DNA from: Gongronella butleri
Lineage: Eukaryota; Mucoromycota; Mucoromycetes; Mucorales; Cunninghamellaceae
Direction of reading: 5' to 3'
Assembly: GCA_025201375.1 (NCBI GenBank)
Contig: JAIWZP010000016.1
Coordinates: 434,001 to 498,000, forward strand
Length of the DNA stretch: 64,000 nucleotides
Of this stretch, positions 45,182 to 57,609 are shown in pieces. The translations under genes were made by a program, and so were the position numbers. The notes beneath the pieces are model-generated. The model was not told the origin of the DNA, searched no databases, and saw only the letters and a program-made list of their open reading frames with translations. Numbering within the stretch: the stretch's first letter is position 1; each line of letters starts with the position of its first letter.

Positions 45182-48100
45182 ATGAACGACGACGACGATG
45201 GTTCTGTTGGCGTTGCTGTGCGGCGGCACGACGTGACACTGACGACGACGACGATGCAGCTCACTGTGGACACGATAACAGTGATACGGTGGGCAAATCG
45301 GCATTTGCAGCCCATGTACACGGTGCATGACCTTGATGAGGCGACGTGGCGTGATGGCCATCTCTTTCTTGCTCTTGCGCACGCTGTCAGCGGGACCGAC
45401 AATGAGCGGATGGACGATACATCGGCAGAAGCGCGCATTTTTCATGGTCAACAAATCGTAGAGGCGGCGGTTGGCGTGGACGCGGCGCCGCCACGTGATG
45501 CCCCTGTCCCAGTTTACGTTGCGCACCTGTGTCGCCTTTTTCCGGCCCCAAATCACGAGGCGCGGTCGGTGTTGCAGGGCCAGAATGCATGGATGGACGC
45601 GGAACAGGCCGATGCCGTGCTTTGTGCGATCCAAAATGCACGGCAGCAGGTCCAGCACCTTATTTTCCGGCCCACGGCGTCGGCATCGACGAGGACACCC
45701 GCCGCAGCAACATCTGACTCGCCCCCATCGCACGATCGCGCCGCGCTGCATTGGCATGACCAATTGGACACGCTGGAACAGCTGCTGGACGGCGCGAATG
45801 ACGAGATGCACCGATTCCGTGCATGGGCAGACACGCTCGATAATTCGGACAAGGAATGCAGAGCTATGATCCAGGTACACAACAAAAAAGGAAAAAAGGA
45901 AAAAAAGTGGGCAAACACGTGCCATTGGAGCGGCCAATTCCCCGTCTCACGTCCCTCTTTTTTTTCAGCACGTGGAGCAAGCGTATGCGACGTTGCAGGA
46001 ATACTTGGCGCGTGACCAGCCGATTCTTGCTGTGTATCGCAAGCGATTTGTCTTTCACCAGGCGATTGCACCGATTTATGAGGCATTGGACTGGATCCAA
46101 GCTCAGATGCTCAAGACCACGACGACCGACAGCGGCATCCAGCAGCTTGAGACACGGCTCGAGCACGCGTCGGAGCTTCTCGACGACGTCATGGCGCGAT
46201 ACAACTCGCAACATGACGAAAACGACGAAAATGCCGAAAATGAACCATCCCATGGCACCGAGATGGACGCGCCGATTACATCCGAGGTGGGCGTGCTGCG
46301 CACGAAATTCGTGCTTGTGCGGTCATGGGTGCACGACGTGCGCGTGTGGTTCGTCGAAGCGCAGCGCATTGGCCAGTGGCTGGACGCGCGCATCCACGAC
46401 ATTGAGAGCGACCCTGTGCCCGATGCCCTCCAAGAAACAGACATTTCAATCACACGCGACGATGTGCAGCAGCGCATCGCCATTCATGCCGAATTGGAGG
46501 CGCATGTCGACCAATTCGACAAGCAGGACATGTCACGGCTCCGCGGTCACGTCAAGGCGCTTACTCAGACCTCTTCTGACAAGGAACTTAGGTAAAGAAA
46601 AAAAGAAAAAGAGAAAAAAAATGGGATGGGACTCGCCATGGGTCTCGAATTGTCACAAAATGTTCCATTTTTTAAAAATCTCACTTTTTTTTCCCTTTTT
46701 TCAAATGCTAGCCCGGCGGACACGACAACGATTGAGATCACGTTCAAGACACTGACGACGCTGGACCGATTGATGTATTTGCTGCGGCAGCGGTCGTATG
46801 AGCTTCGTGTGCTTTTGCTGCGTCTTGGGTGGAAGTCGGCGTGCACCGAGGCATTGGTATGGGTTTCGGCACAGACGCAGGCGCTGGACGCGTTCATCAC
46901 GGCGCAGGCGCGGTGGCACGACCAAGACGCGTCAGTAACGCTGGATCGGACAATGATTGACACGCTTTTGCAATTCGAGCACGAGATCAGCGCGTACGAT
47001 GCGGGCCCATTCACGGCGGTGGTGAATCTGTATCAAGAATTGGATGATTCGGCGCGTGTGGACGTGCCTGCGGTGCTTGAGCGAGCGCAAGTGCATTTGG
47101 AGGAGTCGTTTGAATTGCTGATCAACCGTGCCGCGTTTGCACGGCAGATAGTGGAGCAGCATCTTGCCATGCACGACTTTATGCACCGCAGCCGGCAATT
47201 GATCCAAGAGGTTGGCCAGCCACTCGCTTTGCATCTCCAATCGGCGACATTAGACCTTTACCGGCTTGCCCCGCACGATTTATCGCAAGATCAACGCGAC
47301 GAGGCCAGTTTTATCGAGGAAAATGGCGTGTTCCACGAGCGTGCGGTGCAATTGATGACGGTGCACGCGCGGATTCCATTGACTGACGCGCGACAGGCAT
47401 GGAATCACGACGACAATGACCGCGCCAATGCGTATATTCAGGCGACGGCCAAGGCGCGCAATACCGAGCTGCTTCTCTTTGGCGAATCACTTGAGCACAA
47501 GCTGGCAAAGTATCGGTATGCCCTGAATTGGCACGCACGCCTCGAGACACTCGACAGGCACGTGCGCCAGTGGCTTGCAAACATTGCCGACGACCACGCG
47601 CGTGCCAAGGATACCGTCCACCGCCTTGATTCTGCTTTTGGACCATCGATCGATCGCATTGACGAGGAATGGCGCACAATTTCCGAAAAAGGCGTCGACG
47701 AGGAGCATGACGATGATCCGCTAGACCGCGTTTTTGGTCACGTGGAACCTTCCATCTTGTCGTTGGATGATGATTTTGGTCCCAGGCTAGCAGACATGCG
47801 CGCTTTGCATCAGCAACTGGTGGTGGACGCGGATGAGCGCTCTATGCGGCCCGCTTGGAGCAAAGACGCCAAAGATTTGGCCAATTCGCCTGAAATCGAT
47901 GTGCGTTGGATCACTGCCATGGGCAACGAACTTTGCGATGCAAACGACAAGCTTTCCGAAACGCGAGGTACGTGGAACGAAGCTCGCGAAGCCCTGACAC
48001 GGGCAAAAGCGCGACGCCTTTGGGAAATGGCGCACGACCAAGCAGCACATTGGCTGTCTGTCCACGATGCACATCACCAACACGTGCGCCATGCCATCAC

Positions 48101-51100
48101 GGGCATCCTTGCGCAGCCGGCTGCCGCGCTGGTCGGCGACGACCATAGCTCCGAAATGGACGAAAACGCGATTTGTGAGCTCCGTGACGCATGGCGTGCA
48201 TTCGAATCAACGACGCTTCCAAAAGTCATTGATCAGTACGACCACCTATCGCGTCTCTGTGTTGTGCCGTCGTCGCAATTACCCAATTCGCTTGTGATAC
48301 GCCAGGAAGCATTGGTGCGCGATGCCGCGGATGCCATGCGATCCAAACACCGTCAACTCGACCAATTGCAAGCGCGCGCAAATGCGCTCACGGCGCTTGC
48401 TACGGCGACGCGCCATGTGCTCGACCAAGGAGCCCAATGGCAATCGGAATGGGCCAAACGCGATGAAACGGTCAGCACGGACACCATGGCCGAACATCTT
48501 GCACAACTCACGGGCGATGTCGACGCGCTTTGGCACGATTGGCAGTCGGCCACAAAGGAGGATGACAATGGAGAAGAAAAAGACGAAGCCCTCGTCAATT
48601 CCGGTGCGACGGCCGACGAATTGCACGCGCAATGCCTTGCAACTCTCGACGCACTTGCACGTGCACGCGATGCAGCCGTGGAGTCCCAGGAAAAATCGAC
48701 CATGCTCAAGACGCTGGCGGACAAGCTGCTGCAAGAGCTCGATGCCGAAAAACAGCGATTGAACGATTGTGCAGAGATGTGGCTGGCCGGACCAAAAGAC
48801 AACGACGACACGACCGATGCCATGATGGCATGGGCGCGCCAGCAGTATGCAACGAGTGCCAAGGACGTTGCGGCATGCAAGCAGACACTCCAGCGAGTGG
48901 CACAGGACGCCGCTGCCCTATTGGTGGACGACCATAGCGACCCAATGGCCACAAAACTGGCATTAAATGCGATTTCCAGCCAGTGCGACGACTGGCAGCA
49001 AGCCATGGATCTTGTGCGCCGCGTGCTAGGCCTTGGCAAGAGCACACAAGATATCAATGCATGGCTGACACGATTTGAGGCGACGTTACACGACCAATCA
49101 CCTGACAATGACGCGCTAAAAGCCTTAAACGTTAAACTTGATGGCTTTGCCCCCATTATCGACTCGCTCCAGACCATGCACAACACCATCCAGTCATTCC
49201 CTCTCCCACAGGACCCTGACATACCCAATCCTGCAGAGAATGTGGATGAAAAGCACCATGGCGACGAAAATTCAGCGAAAAAGACGATCCGATCTTGGCA
49301 AAAGGTGGCACATGGCGCGTTTGAAGCTGTGCAGAACCGCTGGGACGCATGCCACGCTGACCTTGCACGTGCACAGACCGCAGCAACCGCAGCATCCAAA
49401 GCAAGCCTCATTGCACGCAAGATCCAGCAAGTGACAACCATGGTGGACGATGCATCCGATCGCCTTGCGCGTCTTGATCGCCACTCGCTGTGCGCCAATG
49501 AAATGGGTGATGAGGGTGACGATGGCGATGAGGATAAGAATGTTCAATTCAAGGCATTGCCGCGACACGTCGATTTTACCCTTGTTCAGACTCAGCTTGC
49601 TGAATTGCATGCGCAAGAAACCAAGCAATGGCCGCCCATCCTGGCCAACGTGCAATCGATGATGGACGAAAAGGACGCTGATGAAGAAGATCCACTGTCG
49701 TTGCAGCTGATGGACGCGCTACAGGCCAAGGTGATGGTGTTTGGGCATGCGCTTGCGGCCCGACGCGCCGTGGTGCCGCGTGAAGTGGCGCTTTCCAAGA
49801 AAATCCGCGCGCTCGATGACGTGGATGTGCTTCTCGAGGCGATGGCCGAGGTCGTGACCAAGGCGGCACCCCATTATCGCGCCACCCTCATCGACAATAC
49901 GTACTATAGTCGTGCCGAGCTGCAGGCCAAGCGCATTGAACTCAATGCCAAGTTCAAGTACTATGAGGGTGCCGTCCAGACGGCTCTAGATAAGCTGGAT
50001 CGCCAGGCACAGGCATTCGACAAGGACGAAATCGCTCATTTTGATAATGAAAGCGGCCGCAGGCGGCAGCAGCATTTGGACCGCATCGAGGCAGCGCTTG
50101 AGCAGCACGCGCACGCGCAGCAGGAACGATGGAGAGCTATCCAATCGCAAACCGACGACCGCCGTGCCGAGCTCAGCAAGGCATTGGCTGCAGCTGCAGC
50201 AGCCGCTTCTTCTTCTTCGTCGTCATCGTCATCGGCAGCTGCGTCCCTGGCCAAAAAGTCGTCCAATGGCAACAATGTGCGCACACGCAAATCGTCATTG
50301 CCGACTCGAAAGGCATCGTCGTCGACACTCTCGCCCGCAGCATCGAGTTTGCTGTTTCCTGATCGACACCCTCATGCACGCACGGCAATTTCACGAACGC
50401 CGTCTCCCACGCCTACGTCGGCATGGAGCAACCGACGTACCGCCACACCGGTGATGCCTGGCTCGGCGGCGGCCCAAAAGCGGACCATGTCGCCACGGTT
50501 CAGAAATGCAAAATCATCGCTTTCTCTGTCGCCCGATGCTGTGCCGCCCCTTTTGCCGCGGTCGTCGTCTTCGTCCACCACCACGGCGACCGTGTCGACC
50601 GCATCATCCGCATCGCTCGGCCCGCCAAGATTCACCACCTCCACCCATACCTTGGATACCACGTCGTCGCGTTTGTCGCCCGTCCAGCAATTCCATCACT
50701 ACAATCACCACCACCACCATTCCTCTCATCAGAGGCGCAAAAAGAATCGCTATGTCGCCCAATCGGACAATCTGTTGGACACGGAGATTGCGCGCATTGT
50801 GAATGCGGCGCCCTACGACGTCAAGGTCAAAATGGTCCCCGGCGAGGTCGGCCGCTACTGGTTTGGCGACGTCAAGCCCAAGCTCGTCTACTGCCGCGTA
50901 CTCCAGAGCCGCATGGTCATGGTCCGCGTTGGTGGCGGCTGGACAGAACTGTCGCAATTCTTGCGCGATCATGCCCTGCTCGAGGGCGCCATGATTATAC
51001 CCGAGCAACAACGCCACGAAACGCTGCATGAGGTCTTTTTAAAAACATCCAAATCCACGCCCGTACGCACACTCTCGCGCTCCGCCTCCACACCTACAAA

Positions 51101-51281
51101 TGCTTCGGCTCAACAACAGGAAAGCGATGCCATCGTGACCGAACCTGCCACCAGTCTCAAGTCCCGCGCCGCCAACATGCGCGCAGGCTACAAGGATGGC
51201 GACAATTACATCGCCATCGACCACAACGGCAACCAATTGCAGGTCAAGATGACCAAATTTAGCCCTCGCAAGCATGAATGA
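45182..51281 (+). CDS. Large CH-like / spectrin-like / GAR-domain cytoskeletal linker
   Basis: Exons 45182-45874, 45969-46591 and 46712-51281 give 1961 residues. The N-terminal ~120 residues look like a divergent calponin-homology domain (TVIRWANRHLQP...DGHLFLALAHAVSG). The middle ~1500 residues are almost entirely charged amphipathic helices with regularly spaced Trp (RWHDQ, ALNWHARLETLDRHVRQWL, TLPKVIDQYDHLSRL), like spectrin or plakin repeats. A Ser/Ala-rich linker precedes a GAS2-related (GAR) domain at about 1792-1871: VNAAPYDVKVK, GRYWFGDVKPKLVYCR and MVMVRVGGGWTELSQFL. GAR domains bind microtubules in GAS2 and spectraplakins. The combination suggests an actin-microtubule cross-linker, although the CH call is weak. 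Long open frames on the opposite strand here are shadows of the biased composition. Confidence 0.85.
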
Positions 51282-54076
51282 ACCATAGATCTTCCTACTC
51301 CATTTTTGTCATAATTTTTGCTACTTTATTCTTTGCTAGACTCGTGATTTAATTACAGTAATACAACGACGTACACTTTATTTATTCGCAACATGCCACG
51401 CCGGACTGTAAATCTGTAATAAAGATTTTTTCCCCTTGTCAATATGCGTTTGGCAACAACAAAATCTAGACTTTATGGGTGAGCGCGTGAAACATCATTG
51501 CCAACCCATGTTTTGCACAAAAGGGACAAGCGAGTTGCAAGTCTTTTTTGTCCTTGAGCCTCGTGCTCCACGATTGCATACTGTATACCTGTAAAATTTT
51601 ATAGAGCACTCTTTTTTCCATGAAATTGAAAGATACAGTAACAGAAGGAAAAAAAACCGTTACTACTGTAAATGAGAGTACGTATGATACTGTAAATCAT
51701 ACTGTATGATATCATATTGTCGGCACCTGCTGCAATGATGATTGATCCAACAGAGCACGCAGAATATCATAACTTGGAGCTTCGTCAAAACTCAAAAGAT
51801 CGCTGCACAGCAATTCGCGCGTGTTTCAAGGAAGCGAAAAGCAAAATTCTGGAACAAATGTATTTCACGACGCCATTTCTCTAATCCGATGACACTGAAA
51901 TTAGGCGAGGGCAAGGCTACACTACTACTATTCTACAGTACACGACGCGTGAAGCGTATTCTGTACAACAGTATGATATCCGTTTGAAAAAAATTATTAT
52001 GATACTGTATCAGAGCTACAGTACTACTATGCATCGTCCTTGGAAAAGCACGTCATTTTCATTATTCATTTTGGTTGAATTTTACAGTATCATACAAAAG
52101 ACAGATCACAAAAGCCTTTGATCCATCTACTGTATTTTTTAGGCTCAGCGGACGGCAACTGACGCATCTGTTGTCATTTCTTCAATGCATGCAACATTGA
52201 GCTACACTGCGCGAAGTGACACATTTGTCTTTGGAAAACGAAAATCAGCGTTTTTCAAACTTTGCCGGCTTGCTGTGCCTCCAGAAATTTTTTTACAGCC
52301 TGCTTACCCGCAAATGAAAGTTGCGTCAAGGCATACTGTTGTAAACCATTCGCCTGTGCGCGAAATGGGTCCACCCGATTTTTTTGGACTCGAAATTATC
52401 AAAACCCTCCTAATTGTACTATTTTGCATTCATCTCGCCATCTGTACGGTCAACCCCGCTCAAAAAAATCTGCACCGCGTTCAACGCAAAATTTGCAACA
52501 AAAAAGTTTAAATCCCCAAAGCGCTACGACCACTTTTGAAAAATTCAGGGGTCACTCAGGGGTCACACATTTCAATCTCAGAAAATGCCTAATTTGGTAA
52601 ATTTCGAACTCCGAGTGCATCCCAAAGAGGTAAATCCGACAATCTGCTATTGGCACAAAAATGGCACGTCGCCCCAAAGTAATGCCCAAAGAGTGACGCA
52701 TGAACGGCGATCGACTGAGAAAACTGCCTACTTTCGACAAGATTTTTTTGAAAAAATTTAAGGGTTGACATTTCCAAATTAAGATGGTGGTGGATTGCAT
52801 GAAATTTTTTTACTTACTGTATTAATTTTTTTATTTTTTTTATTTTTCTATTATCATATCATATTTTGCACATTTTTATGCGCTGAGTAAATAAAGTGGT
52901 GGCAGGTTCCAGCCTGATGACGACAAGCTTGCCAACATTTATTTTTTCGTTTTTGCGCCGCCTCGTCTTTGGTCCTCGTCCCTCGCACTCGTCCCTCGCT
53001 CGTTGTCGCAGCGCGTCCGCATCCATATTGTGTTTGGCCCGCACCACGCGTTCTTTTAATACGCGCTCGTTTCAAAACGCGCGTCGCAATGCATCGCGAC
53101 GCGTCCAACAACGCGTACAGTAAATAAATTGGCTCGGCTCCCGCCTCGCGCCCCGATCTTCATCATGCGCATCCGCATTCATGTCTTGCTTGCTTGGTCA
53201 CCAGCATTATTATTGTCATCAGTACAATACTGTAGTCATCGTCAGCTCCTCGTCGTCTTTGGCCGCGCTACATGCGCATCATCTCATCAAGCCAAACCTC
53301 GTTCCCGCCGCGCCGCAAGAACTGCTCAAGTTTCAAGCCAAGCAGCAAGCAAGTGTGCCTCCTCTTCTCGACGCGTCGCACGCGTACTCGATCCTCAACC
53401 CGATCTCTCGCCACCACGCTGTGCACGCACAAACCCGACATGGCCTCGCTCACTTGTTCGAATAATCATCAACAAGTTCCGCTCGTCGCTCTCTTTTCTT
53501 TATTTTTCCGTCGATTGCATGACTGACGCGACACGTGGTCTCCGCAGACTCCGACCACGCCGCGCCGTCCTTCATCATGCAGCACATCTACAGTATTTAA
53601 ACCCCCTTTCCTTTAGAGCCTTTTCCTTTGCTTGTCCCCTTACTACTGTATTACTGTAGAACGGTATTCTTCCAATTAACACATACAGACGTTTTCTTTC
53701 CTTCTTGCTTTTCCTTGCCAATACAGTATCATACTGTAAACCCGCTTGCTCTTTCCCCAGCACTTCCTTTGGTGGGCCTCTTTTGGTATGACCTTTTGCC
53801 TTCACCTTGGCCTAGTCGCCTTCTTGGCCGCCTATGATATGCCCTCCCCGCATGGCCGTTTGATTGATTGTTTGGCGCATCCTCGCCTCGAAGAAGCTAA
53901 GGAGCATCAAGTAGGATCATCACAACACTGAGAAGAAGAGTGGGCTCCAGTTACAGTAGCCTCCTGCAAGTGAAATGACCGATGCAAAAAGTTAAAACAC
54001 CCAAGAAGCCATCATACGTACTGTAATAATAATATTCGTGACACAAATTGGCAATGATCGAAGGACGATTTCACGG

Positions 54077-54115
<39 letters not shown>

Positions 54116-54360
54116 GCGCGTCGCCCGTCACTTGCCCCTATTACTGTATCATGGTCGCTGCAGCCAAATTTTGAGCAATACTGCTGATCGACCTCCTTCG
54201 GTTTTTATTTTTTTCTGAAATGAGAGGGGTTGAATATTCCATGATGTGGCAGAGTTTTGTGGAGAAAAGTGCGACAAGTCTTTAGAGTGATTTTTTTCAA
54301 TTTTTTTATTTCATGAAGCAAAAATGACATTTGTACAGTAACATTTTAAAGCTTTTGCAT
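51282..54360. other. Gene-poor region with a dense TACTGTA/TACAGTA cluster
   Basis: No supportable gene. Between 51579 and 54340 I count 22 exact copies of TACTGTA or its reverse complement TACAGTA: starts at 51579, 51634, 51664, 51688, 51700, 51934, 52003, 52017, 52083, 52128, 52815, 53116, 53228, 53589, 53644, 53652, 53722, 53732, 53952, 54019, 54142, 54334. About 0.3 would be expected at equal base frequencies. A 36-nt T run lies at 54078-54113. The part from 52900 to 53660 is GC-rich with Ser/Arg-like open frames but no recognisable protein. Confidence 0.85.
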
Positions 54361-55472
54361 TTATTGGTCTAGACGGATGACGACCTTGCCAATGTGATTT
54401 CCGCTCTCGAGATGCTGGAATGCAGCTTGGACCTGGTCTTCAGTGAAATTGAATTCCTTTTCGACAGGCATAAAGAGTTTCTTTGCGTGGACGAATTGGA
54501 CGAGCTGGTCAAACAGCTGCTTTGAGCCGACAGCGACGCCACGGATGGAACAAGACTTGCCAAGGACCATGGATGTGACATCAGGCATTTCCGTGGGCCG
54601 GGCGAGGAAGCCGACGACGGGGATCTGGCCACCGGGCTTGACGGCGGCGATCGATTTGGCGATAGTACCAGCGCCGCCATTCTCGATGACAAAGTCGACG
54701 CCTTGGCCGTTCGTCAGGCGCAGCACCTCTTTGTGCCAGTCTGGGTGCGTGTTATAGTTGATTGTGTGGTCGACGCCATACTTTTCCTTCACATACGCCA
54801 GTTTTTCGTCGGAAGAGGACGTGATGATTGTCGTGGCGCCCGCCGCGCGTGCCAAAATCAACGTCGTGATGGATACGCCGCCCGTACCCAGCAGCAGCAC
54901 CGATTGGCCGGCAACAAATGGCCGGCCACTGCCAAACAGGCAATTCCATCCCGTCACGCCTATAAAATGCAAAAAAAAAAGTCAGGCACGTCCTTGTTTT
55001 CATGTTCTTTTTTTTTTTTTTGTACCATACCTGTGCAAACCAAGGAAGCCGCGCCGCCATGGCACAGGTGCGAGTCTTTGGGCAGCTTGATGAGGCTGTC
55101 TCCCAGAACAGCTCTGTATTGCTGAAGCATGCCATCATTGTAGGCGCCGTGGGCGTGATACCAGTCCGACGGGACGCCATAAAAATGGGTCGGATCAAAG
55201 GGCGCGACGACGCGATCGCCAACAGCGAGGTTTCGCACCTGTGCGCCAACCTTGGCCACGATGCCCGCGCCATCCGAACACGGCACGTATCCTTGCTTGA
55301 TGGGAAATGGATAACGGCCGTCCGCGACGGCAAGATCGCGGTAATTCAGCGCGACGGCCTTTATCTGCACCAGCACCTCGTGCTCACCAATATCCGGAAT
55401 GGGTTCTTGCGACGCCTTGATGTCTTTGTAATCTTTTCCGAGCGTGGATCGGTAGACGGTTTGCGTGGCCAT
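54361..55472 (-). CDS. Zinc-independent MDR oxidoreductase (quinone reductase/enoyl reductase-like)
   Basis: Exons 55031-55472 and 54361-54959 give 346 residues of the medium-chain dehydrogenase/reductase superfamily. The catalytic fold is seen in VALNYRDLAVADGRYP and CSDGAGIVAKVG...VGDRVVAPF. The nucleotide-binding fold has VLLLGTGGVSITTLILARAAGATTI, followed by GVDFVIENGG and GGQIPVVGFL. The zinc-binding Cys of classical alcohol dehydrogenases is absent (NYRDL in its place), placing it with NADPH-dependent quinone or enoyl reductases and related enzymes; the substrate is unknown. The N-terminus MATQTVYRSTLG fits the family. Divergent from HSCB, with 926 bp between start codons. Confidence 0.9.
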
Positions 55473-56398
55473 GATTTGTCAATGGAAATGGGTGTGAGGA
55501 TTATTCCGAGATTAAAAAAAAAAAAAAAAGAACGGATGCCCTCGTCGACTAGTATTTATTGATTTATGCACTATTTGTCATACTTTTACATTATTAATCG
55601 TTTGGCAAGATACTTTTTCCATGCGGAACGTTGTCAAGTTGTCCCGCCGAATTCAGTTAGTGATCCTCCAGATGTTGATGGCCGCAGGATCAAAACATGA
55701 CGATCATTATACTATTTTACGTCATCACGCTTTTCAATGACTTCTATCACCTTTCTAGCCGCCTTTATACATGCCCGCAAATCAGATGCACAACGGAAAA
55801 CCAATATGAATAGCATTGGTGATGTAAAGCTTGCCACTGAATGGCCAATGGTCAATGGCCAATGGCCAATGAATTTTAACTTTGAAAAAGTGCCTGCTTA
55901 TAAATCAAGTCATTTAGGTGCACTGGTCAACAGGCATCATAAACAGGCCAAGAGCTATTTAAGACCATTACATGATTCTCTCTGCAAGATTTTGCCATTT
56001 TGCATTGCTCGCAAAAAGGCATTCAACTTTTAAAAGCGACCCAGCACGTCGCGTTCATGTCAATGATATCCCAAGAAGGAAAAAAAAGATACGGAGTGCC
56101 AGTGCGAACTTTCCGCGTGTACAGGGCCAGGTGCGCCATTTTATGATATTTTTGGGCGCTGGCCGGCAGTAGGGATGCTCTTTTCGTCTTGGAGATTCGT
56201 CGCGCGATCACGGGTATCTTGAGAGTGGGTCGCGCGGCGAGTACAGGGCACCAAAAAAGTCGATTCATGCAAAGGGGCTGGAAAAAACCTAGGCCGAAAT
56301 TGCAGGGCCGCTAAAATCGACAAGATCATCTGCGTTTCAAATCCTGGTCCCTTGCCTCTCTTCTCCTCGCTTGTCTTATTTTTTTTTTATACTTTCAT
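55473..56398. other. Divergent promoter region of the MDR and HSCB genes
   Basis: No gene. Clustered CCAAT motifs lie at about 55846-55872 in a short TGGCCAA tandem repeat, a possible CCAAT-binding-factor target about 390 nt from the MDR start and 530 nt from the HSCB start. Confidence 0.45.
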
Positions 56399-57427
56399 AT
56401 GCAACGCACGCTTCCCTTGCTGACAAGAGTCGTGCGCGCAGCGCGCCCACTGTCAGTGCGACTGGCCAGCCCACTGCGAATTGCTGTCGTGGCGGTCCCA
56501 AAACGCTCATTTGTCTTGACGCCTGCGCGCTACCATCGGGCCAACGACGCCTCCGACGATCCGGTGCAAAAAGTGTGCTGGAAATGCCACCACCCAGCGT
56601 CGCGCGCGTCTGTCAGCTGCAGCAATGATGATTGCGGCGCCATTCAGCCTGTTGTGTCAGACCTTAGCTATTTTGAGCTGCTCAAGGCAGGCACCGGCAG
56701 CGACAAGTAAGGGCCGCACCCCATCCAAAATCCATCTTGTTTTGGTGCTCATTCTTGCATTAATCCTTTTTAATCAGGACGCAACCGACGTTTAACGTGA
56801 ATCCCAAAACCCTCAAGATCCAATTCCTGCGCCTCCAGCAACAGGCGCATCCCGATAGTTTCTCCAATGCGCCCGAGGTAAGTGCAAGACGACTGCACGT
56901 GTGATCGCCGTATCTCCCCGCTTTTGACCCCGCGCATGGCTCATTTTTTCGCTTTTTTTTTTTTTTGACCCTTTTAGCGCGAGAAAAAGTATGCGGAAAT
57001 TCAGTCATCGATGCTGAACAAGGCTTATCACACGCTCAAGGACCCTCTGCCACGCGCGCAATACATGCTGGCGCAGCACGGCGTCGAGGTCAACGAATCC
57101 GAGTCGCTGACCAACATGGAGCTTCTGATGGAGGTGATGGAGGTCCATGAGGAGATGGAGGAGGCCACGACACACGAGGATGTCGAAGCGATCAATGAAG
57201 AAAACAATCGTAAGTGTGCCCATGGGCTCATTGTGCGAAATCGTGCTCAATTGCCTTGTCTTTTTGTAGAAAAAATCAAAAATACGTGCATTGAGCTTGG
57301 CAAGGCGTTTGACGCGCACGATTATGATCTCGCCAAGGACCTGACGATACAATTGCAATACTGGGACAATATCCGCCGCGGTATCATCGACTGGGTGCCC
57401 GGCTCGCGCGTCGAAATCAAGCATTAG
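56399..57427 (+). CDS. HSCB: Mitochondrial iron-sulfur co-chaperone HSCB/Jac1
   Basis: J-domain protein that delivers the ISCU scaffold to the mitochondrial Hsp70 during Fe-S cluster transfer. Exons 56399-56706, 56778-56877, 56978-57209 and 57270-57427; 265 residues. The Arg-rich N-terminus (MQRTLPLLTRVVRAARP) is a mitochondrial presequence. A zinc-knuckle region with CWKC and CSNDDC follows, as in animal HSCB but absent from yeast Jac1. The J domain starts at LSYFELL, with the HPD motif at 127-129 (QQQAHPDSFS) and AYHTLKDPLPRAQYML. The C-terminal domain has ELLMEVMEVHEEMEEA, the ISCU-binding helix region. All key residues are present. Convergent with DCTN4, with 182 bp between stop codons. 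Confidence 0.95.
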
Positions 57428-57609
57428 CGTGAAATGCGCTTTTTAAACTTGCGCTCGGACGCGTCTGGACGCGCTCTTCTTTTGTATTATTTCTTCTCTT
57501 AGACCCCCCTCTCTCATTCTCCTCTTTGTGCAATAGAATTTGTATTAAAAAAAAGACAAGGACAGCACGCACCGCTGCTTTTTTTTTCGTTTTAATTCGT
57601 AAAAAAAGT

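Noticed and set aside
44948..45937. 329-codon minus-strand frame overlapping the start of the GAR gene
   Set aside because: Very basic, low complexity, ends in a Lys run from a T tract, and lies opposite a well-supported coding exon.
48353..49498. 381-codon open frame on the minus strand
   Set aside because: It is the antisense of the spectrin/GAR gene, Ser/Ala/Cys-rich without domains, and is explained by codon composition of the sense gene. The same applies to other long frames opposite 45-51 kb.
52900..53000. tRNA suggested by GGTTCCAGCC
   Set aside because: No A box, acceptor pairing or cloverleaf around it.
53129..53659. 176-codon frame in the TACTGTA region
   Set aside because: Arg/Ser/His-rich, no domain, open in several frames because of GC-rich composition, and interrupted by the motif cluster.
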